The notes under the pieces were generated by a model. That model was not told the origin of the DNA and did not search any database. It saw only the letters and a program-made list of their open reading frames with translations. A stretch of DNA of 64,000 nucleotides from Sphingomonas aerophila. Its GTDB lineage: Bacteria > Pseudomonadota > Alphaproteobacteria > Sphingomonadales > Sphingomonadaceae. Position numbers and translations under genes: made by a program. The stretch covers positions 186,001-250,000 of the forward strand of contig NZ_JACIJK010000006.1 in NCBI RefSeq assembly GCF_014199305.1, given 5' to 3'. This document shows positions 62,569-64,000 of this stretch, one piece after another; position 1 is the stretch's first letter; each line of letters opens with the position of its first letter.

Positions 62569-64000
62569 GCTTCCGGCCGAGCAGCAAACCCGGCGCGCTC
62601 CTCGATCGCAAGGCCGGCGTTCAGCACCCCTTGCTCATCCAGCGATCGGCCGATGATCTGAAGCCCCAGTGGCAAGCCATTAGCGTCCAGCCCGCCCGGC
62701 ACGCTCATCGCCGGCAGCCCGGCAAGCGAGGACGGCACAGTGAACACGTCGTTGAGGTACATCGCGATCGGGTCGGCCGACTTTTCGCCCAGCGCAAACG
62801 CGGCGGAAGGCGCCGTGGGGGTGAGCAGCACGTCGCAGCTCGCCCAGGCCCGCTCGAAATCGCGCGCAATCAACGTCCGGACCTTTTGCGCCTGCGTGTA
62901 ATAGGCGTCGTAGAAGCCGGCGGAGAGCACATAGGTGCCGATCATGATGCGGCGCTTCACCTCCGTCCCGAAACCATCGGCGCGGGTCGCGGCGTACATG
63001 TCCTGCAGCCCGGCACCATCCGGCAGGTCGCGAAGACCGTAGCGAACGCCGTCATAGCGGGCGAGGTTGGACGAGGCCTCCGCCGGCGCGATGATGTAAT
63101 ATGCGGGTAACGCGTATTTGGTGTGCGGCAGCGATACCTCGACGATCTCCGCGCCCGCGTCGCGGAGCCAGTCGATGCCCTGCTGCCACAACGCCTCGAT
63201 CTCCGCGGGCATGTTGTCGACCCGATATTCCTTGGGAATACCGACCCGCTTCCCCTTCAGATCGCTCGACAAGCCGCGCTCCCAGCCAGGCACGTCGAGC
63301 TGGAGCGAGGTCGCGTCCTTTTTGTCGAAGCCGGCCATCGCCTCGAGCATGATCGCGCAGTCGGTAACGTCCCGCGCCATCGGCCCGGCCTGGTCCAGGC
63401 TGGAGGCGAAGGCGATGGTACCCCAGCGCGAGCAGCGACCATAGGTCGGCTTGATGCCGCTGATGCCCGTGAATGCCGCGGGCTGGCGGATTGAGCCGCC
63501 GGTGTCGGTGCCCGTCGCGCCCGGGCAAAGCCGCGCCGCAACTGCTGCCGAAGAGCCGCCGGACGAACCGCCGGGCGCCAACGGAGCGTTGCTGCCGTCT
63601 GCACGCCGCCAGGGCGAGATCACGTTGCCGAACGCGCTGGTCTCGTTCGACGAGCCCATGGCGAACTGGTCCATGTTGAGTTTGCCCAACATGCCGGCGC
63701 CCGCATCCCACAAATTCTGTGACACCGTCGATTCGTAGGGCGGCGTGAACCCGCCCAGAATGCTGCTGGCCGCCGTCGTGGTGACACCGTTGGTGCAGAA
63801 CAGATCCTTCATGCCGATCGGCACGCCAGCAAGCGGCTTCAATGTTTCACCGGCGGCACGCGCGGCGTCGGCGGCACGGGCGGCCGCCAACGCATGCTCA
63901 GGCGTTTCCACCAGAAAGGCGTTCAAGGCCTTGGCGCGGCTCACCTTTGCGGTGAACGCGTCGGCAACATCGACGGCAGAGAAGCTGCCCGCGCGCACGC
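62559..64000 (-). CDS. gatA: Asp-tRNA(Asn)/Glu-tRNA(Gln) amidotransferase subunit A (5' end outside window)
   Basis: About 480 residues present, lacking roughly the first 14. Amidase signature: [10 protein letters not shown] (catalytic Lys), [17 protein letters not shown] (Ser-cis-Ser-Ser triad region) and [25 protein letters not shown]. It releases ammonia from glutamine for GatB. The frame remains open to the window edge; a GTG at 63998 is not the true start. Confidence 0.96.
   Translation of the reverse strand, partial: VRAGSFSAVDVADAFTAKVSRAKALNAFLVETPEHALAAARAADAARAAGETLKPLAGVPIGMKDLFCTNGVTTTAASSILGGFTPPYESTVSQNLWDAGAGMLGKLNMDQFAMGSSNETSAFGNVISPWRRADGSNAPLAPGGSSGGSSAAVAARLCPGATGTDTGGSIRQPAAFTGISGIKPTYGRCSRWGTIAFASSLDQAGPMARDVTDCAIMLEAMAGFDKKDATSLQLDVPGWERGLSSDLKGKRVGIPKEYRVDNMPAEIEALWQQGIDWLRDAGAEIVEVSLPHTKYALPAYYIIAPAEASSNLARYDGVRYGLRDLPDGAGLQDMYAATRADGFGTEVKRRIMIGTYVLSAGFYDAYYTQAQKVRTLIARDFERAWASCDVLLTPTAPSAAFALGEKSADPIAMYLNDVFTVPSSLAGLPAMSVPGGLDANGLPLGLQIIGRSLDEQGVLNAGLAIEERAGFAARPEAWW

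Overview
The window reads as a chromosome segment of a sphingomonad (alphaproteobacterium of the Sphingomonas type). Supporting signs are the high GC content, the tig/clpP/clpX/lon/hupB order, a full type II secretion operon beside a TonB receptor and an outer-membrane lipoprotein as in Caulobacter, and degenerate repeats of the TTCGTGCTGAGC..TCGAAGCAC type common in this order. It falls into an accessory island (1 to about 15,383) and a conserved core (15,383 to 64,000).

Island. The left edge lies outside the window. The right edge is the 3' end of a tRNA-Met(CAU) gene. Inside are a replication-protein-like HTH gene broken by an in-frame amber stop, a hairpin-dense gene-free stretch (517-843), a P4-type tyrosine integrase pointing left, and an array of unrelated small genes: YozE-like protein, D12-class adenine methylase, secreted RTX-like protein, terminase remnant, LexA-like HTH protein, IHF-like protein, HicB antitoxin, membrane protein, serralysin-type protease and Crp/Fnr regulator. 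Six copies of one 78-81 bp repeat, all in the same orientation, divide this array. To its right are a Pro/Ala-rich 36-bp tandem-repeat region and a translationally coupled run of small genes (two Cys-rich proteins, a winged-helix-like protein, a DNA methylase). The run ends in a large serine recombinase whose last codons are antisense to the tRNA-Met.

Core, left part (15.4-26.4 kb): 2'-5' RNA ligase-like protein, Kup potassium transporter, alanine dehydrogenase, a DUF3072-type protein, a secreted hypothetical protein, the cytochrome c maturation run ccmC-D-E-F-G-H-I on the minus strand, a Leu/Phe-dehydrogenase-family enzyme and tRNA-His.

Core, middle (26.4-46.5 kb): a complete gspC-N operon on the minus strand, a 2OG-Fe(II) oxygenase, a TonB-dependent receptor and a large lipoprotein, reminiscent of the phosphate-starvation elpS locus beside the T2SS of Caulobacter. 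Then come a small membrane protein, a secreted amidohydrolase, a quinone-oxidoreductase-like enzyme and tRNA-Val(CAC).

Core, right part (46.5-64 kb): the protein quality-control set hupB, lon, clpX, clpP and tig, interspersed with an M1 peptidase, a REP-like cluster, a PilZ protein, a GNAT enzyme, a CPBP-type membrane protein and a GT2 glycosyltransferase. The trigger factor carries an unusual histidine-rich tail. The window closes with tRNA-Leu(UAG), two tiny acidic/Pro-rich proteins, a cyclophilin, a barstar-like protein, a GFA-family protein, and gatB - membrane protein - gatA, with gatA cut by the window end. No rRNA operon or CRISPR array was seen.
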